Assembly (NCBI GenBank): GCA_903825695.1
Contig: CAIKBP010000035.1
Span: 1-8,481, forward strand
From: an uncultured Verrucomicrobiota bacterium
GTDB lineage: Bacteria > Verrucomicrobiota > Verrucomicrobiia > Palsa-1439
Reading direction: 5' to 3'
Length of the DNA stretch: 8,481 nucleotides
In this document: positions 6,346 through 8,481 of the stretch, in pieces
How positions within the stretch are numbered: position 1 is the stretch's first letter
Layout of the letters: each line of letters opens with the position of its first letter
Translations under genes and position numbers: made by a program
Notes under the pieces: generated by a model
The model's input: the letters and a program-made list of their open reading frames with translations, nothing else
The model's database searches: none
Told to the model about the DNA's origin: nothing

Positions 6346-8190
6346 TTAGGACCCTTTACGACGCGAAAGTGGGTAAATATTGTCCAACTTCTGGCGTAAG
6401 TCAAGCACCTGTCGTTGGAGCTTGGCCGCCGATTCCGTGGAGCTCAACCCCGCTTGAGCAGGCTGTTTCCGCAACTCATCCCGCTGTCGCTCCAAACACT
6501 GTCGTTCCAGCACGGCCAGACAGTCCGCCGCCGCCACGGCGGGGTCGGGTATTGTCAATGGTTTGAGCAAAAGTTTGGTGACAAGACGCGTGGCAACATC
6601 GTCTTTCTCGTGGCTAAGCAGCGTCGTCGGCCCCGTCCACGCATTCTTTGCATACAACGCCAGCACCCGCGTAATGACCCGCGCGGCGTCACTGTTCGAC
6701 AACCATGCGCGATCCAATTGTCCGTCGACGTGTCCTACAACCCGCTCGTCGGCCAACATCAACCGGAGCAACATCTCTTCTGCGGGCGGCGACACGCCGC
6801 CGGCTGCGGTCTCTGCAGACGGTTGCATTGCTCCGGCAATTGCTGGACTGCGTTGGCCCCGATGAAACCGTCGCATTTCCTGACGAATGACTTCCTCGCG
6901 CACGCCAAGCAACGTGCCGATCTGTTGGGCGTAAGTCGCCTGCAACGTCGGGCTTTGAACGCGGCACAGCCAGCCGACTGCTTCCTGTATGATTTGCACC
7001 TTTCCCCGCTCGGTCTTCGCGTCGTGCTGTTGCCCCAGCCGTTCCAACAGGAAGGTGAGAAACCGCGGCGCTTTGTCGATCAGTTCACGCAGTTTCGCGC
7101 TGCCGAACTTCTTCACAAAACTGTCAGGGTCGTAGCCCGACGGCAGGAGCGCAACACGCAATGTAAACCCCATATCCCACAGCGGTTCGGCGCTGCGCAC
7201 TGCAGCCTTCTGCCCCGCTTCGTCGGAATCGAACATCAGCACTACTTCATCGGCATAGCGCTTGAGAATACGGGCATGTTGCTCGGTAAACGCCGTGCCT
7301 TGCGGCGCAACGACATTCTCGAAGCCTGCTTCGTGGCACGAAATCGTGTCGATCTGCCCTTCGCATACCACCACAGTTTTTGCCTCGATGATCGCGCGTT
7401 TCGCCTTGTCGAGCGCGAACAGCAGTCTGCCTTTTTGGAAGATCGCTGTTTCTGGCGAGTTGACGTATTTCGGCTGGTCCCGATCCGATCGGGGTAAATC
7501 TTTGGCGTTGGTGAGGATACGACCGCTAAACGCGACGACGCGTCCTTGTTCGTCACAAATCGGAAATATCAACCGGCCACGGAACCGATCGTAGAGCCGC
7601 GGTGCATCCGGACCGCGCTCGCTACGCAACACCAAACCCGCCATTTCGAGCAGCGCAGTGGAAAATTTCCGCGCTTTCGCCCACTGTAACAGGGCATCCC
7701 AACTGTCTGGCGCATAACCGATACGCCACTTCCGAACCGTCTCGGGTGTGATGGCACGTTTTCTCAGGTAGTCACGCGCGGGTTCGGCGGCTTTGTCCTT
7801 AAGCATATATTCGTGGAAAAAAGCCGCGGCTTGTTCATGAAGTTTAAGCAGCAGTTCCTTATCGCCGCGGCCCGATCCACCATTGGCCTCTTCAAACTCG
7901 ACTCGGACACCGGCCCGTTCTGCCAGCCGCCGCACCGCCGTTGTGAAGTCGAGGCTTTCATACTTCATCACGAACTTGAACACGTCGCCGCCTTCGCCGC
8001 AGCCAAAGCAATGCCATATTTGCTTCTGGGGGTTGACGTTGAAGCTCGGCGTCTTCTCCTTGTGGAACGGGCACAAAGCGCGAAAGTTCGCTCCGGCGCG
8101 TCTCAGCGGAAAGTACGAACCGATCACCTCGACCACGTCGTTGGCCTGGCGGATCTGCTCAAGAATTTGTTCGGAAATATACCCAGCCAC
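6346..8190 (-). CDS. dnaG: DNA primase (DnaG)
   Basis: Starting from GTG 8190 the protein has 614 residues, a normal size for DnaG, which makes RNA primers at the replication fork together with the replicative helicase. The N-terminal zinc domain has CPFH and HCFGCG, giving the CHC2 ligands Cys40, His43, Cys61 and Cys64 between the usual FRALCPFHKEKTPSF and GGDVFKF wording. The catalytic core has YDRFRGRLIFPI (about 200-211). The TOPRIM fold follows with VVVCEGQID (Glu277) and MFDSDEAG (Asp321, Asp323), metal-binding residues in this family. The C-terminal part after about 450 is the variable helicase-binding domain. The frame stays open to TTG 8283, but that start would overlap the upstream gene by 53 bases and add 31 residues not expected in DnaG. 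The family N-terminus, YISEQILEQIRQANDVVEVI, begins just after GTG 8190. Start choice is uncertain; see the ribosome site entry. dnaG-rpoD order is the classic macromolecular-synthesis operon; rpsU is not seen. Confidence 0.96.
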   Translation of the reverse strand: MAGYISEQILEQIRQANDVVEVIGSYFPLRRAGANFRALCPFHKEKTPSFNVNPQKQIWHCFGCGEGGDVFKFVMKYESLDFTTAVRRLAERAGVRVEFEEANGGSGRGDKELLLKLHEQAAAFFHEYMLKDKAAEPARDYLRKRAITPETVRKWRIGYAPDSWDALLQWAKARKFSTALLEMAGLVLRSERGPDAPRLYDRFRGRLIFPICDEQGRVVAFSGRILTNAKDLPRSDRDQPKYVNSPETAIFQKGRLLFALDKAKRAIIEAKTVVVCEGQIDTISCHEAGFENVVAPQGTAFTEQHARILKRYADEVVLMFDSDEAGQKAAVRSAEPLWDMGFTLRVALLPSGYDPDSFVKKFGSAKLRELIDKAPRFLTFLLERLGQQHDAKTERGKVQIIQEAVGWLCRVQSPTLQATYAQQIGTLLGVREEVIRQEMRRFHRGQRSPAIAGAMQPSAETAAGGVSPPAEEMLLRLMLADERVVGHVDGQLDRAWLSNSDAARVITRVLALYAKNAWTGPTTLLSHEKDDVATRLVTKLLLKPLTIPDPAVAAADCLAVLERQCLERQRDELRKQPAQAGLSSTESAAKLQRQVLDLRQKLDNIYPLSRRKGS

Positions 8191-8215
8191 AGCTTGTCGT
8201 TTCGTTATCGGAACG

Positions 8216-8221
8216 CCTCCC
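8216..8221 (-). promoter_or_regulatory. Strong Shine-Dalgarno near the dnaG start
   Basis: GGGAGG on the minus strand is the best ribosome site in the window and sits 10 bases after the stop of the upstream gene (8233-8231). It is 25 bases from GTG 8190, too far for normal use, but exactly 7 bases from an in-frame ATA at 8208-8206. Either dnaG starts at a rare ATA codon (620 residues), or GTG 8190 is used by reinitiation after the upstream gene. No ATG, GTG or TTG lies at the proper distance. Confidence 0.45.
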
Positions 8222-8230
8222 GCCACCCAC

Positions 8231-8481
8231 TCAACGCTTCTGCGTTGTGTCTGAGCTGGGTTTTTGCGGTCCCTCTGGCTCAATTTGCTCGATGCCTGGT
8301 TCGGGTCGACGCTTTAGTTCACGCAGGAACCAGATCTTCTCAACCTCGTGCCTCTGCACTATCGGTGCCAAATCGGGAAAATGTTGGACTACATATTGGC
8401 CAAACTGCGATTCGCGGCCAATCTGTTCATGCCAGAATTCGCTCTGCAACAGGCAAAAGTACACCGACACCGACACCATCA
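8231..8481 (-). CDS. Unidentified protein, C-terminal part
   Basis: The frame enters from the right edge and ends at TGA 8233-8231, so at least 82 residues are visible. An ATG at 8479-8477 lies at the very edge, so the true start may be there or beyond the window. The visible part has a short hydrophobic/aromatic stretch (VSVYFCLLQSEFW), an amphipathic middle (about 17-54), and a charged, proline-rich tail ending in EPEGPQKPSSDTTQKR that is probably disordered. I recognise no family. It lies 40 bases upstream of the GTG chosen for dnaG on the same strand, so it is probably the preceding gene of the dnaG-rpoD operon. That it is coding rests on its position and on the neat stop just before the dnaG ribosome site. 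Confidence 0.5.
   Translation of the reverse strand, partial: MVSVSVYFCLLQSEFWHEQIGRESQFGQYVVQHFPDLAPIVQRHEVEKIWFLRELKRRPEPGIEQIEPEGPQKPSSDTTQKR

Noticed and set aside
5763..6566. + strand open frame of 267 codons
   Set aside because: It spans the start of rpoD and the end of dnaG on the opposite strand and mirrors their codons; no independent ribosome site or domain.
6415..7497. Long + strand open frame of 360 codons
   Set aside because: It is antisense to dnaG, rich in Arg/His/Gln/Pro without recognisable domains; the opposite strand carries an unmistakable primase.
8191..8283. TTG 8283 as the start of dnaG
   Set aside because: It would overlap the upstream gene, has no ribosome site, and adds residues not expected in the DnaG N-terminus.
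8461..8478. Short GACACC-like repeat at the right edge
   Set aside because: Fewer than three copies; explained by alternating Val and Ser codons in the edge gene.

Overview
The window looks chromosomal and probably comes from the Verrucomicrobiota or a close relative. This is an inference from the style of the RpoD and DnaG proteins, from PAS-like wording in a gene remnant, and from weak Shine-Dalgarno use; no database search was possible. Two gene blocks face each other.

The left block (+ strand, about 1-4402) is a small alpha-glucan/maltodextrin utilisation locus. It holds the C-terminal end of a 4-alpha-glucanotransferase (malQ, 2-247), a PF00756-type alpha/beta-hydrolase esterase (308-1219), a 365-base gap without a convincing gene, an exported GH13 alpha-amylase-family enzyme (1594-2997) and a 12-helix MFS transporter of the maltose/sucrose (SLC45-like) type (3056-4402). 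A plausible scheme is that the exported GH13 enzyme cuts alpha-glucans outside the cytoplasm, the MFS carrier imports the short products, and cytosolic MalQ reshuffles them. The role of the esterase is unknown.

The right block (- strand, 8481 down to 4629) is a macromolecular-synthesis operon: the tail of an unidentified protein, then dnaG (primase), then rpoD (primary sigma factor), with short gaps of 40 and 31 bases. Between the converging blocks (4403-4628) the minus strand carries what reads as a broken PAS-domain fragment with an internal TAG.

The points most worth a second look are: (1) a T8 run at 302-309 that separates a good signal peptide, starting at an ATG that overlaps the malQ stop, from the esterase body; this is a slippage site, a real frameshift or a sequence error; (2) the PAS remnant in frame behind the rpoD stop; (3) the dnaG start, where the only strong Shine-Dalgarno points at an ATA codon. 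I see no CRISPR array, tRNA, rRNA, insertion sequence or obviously novel defence system.
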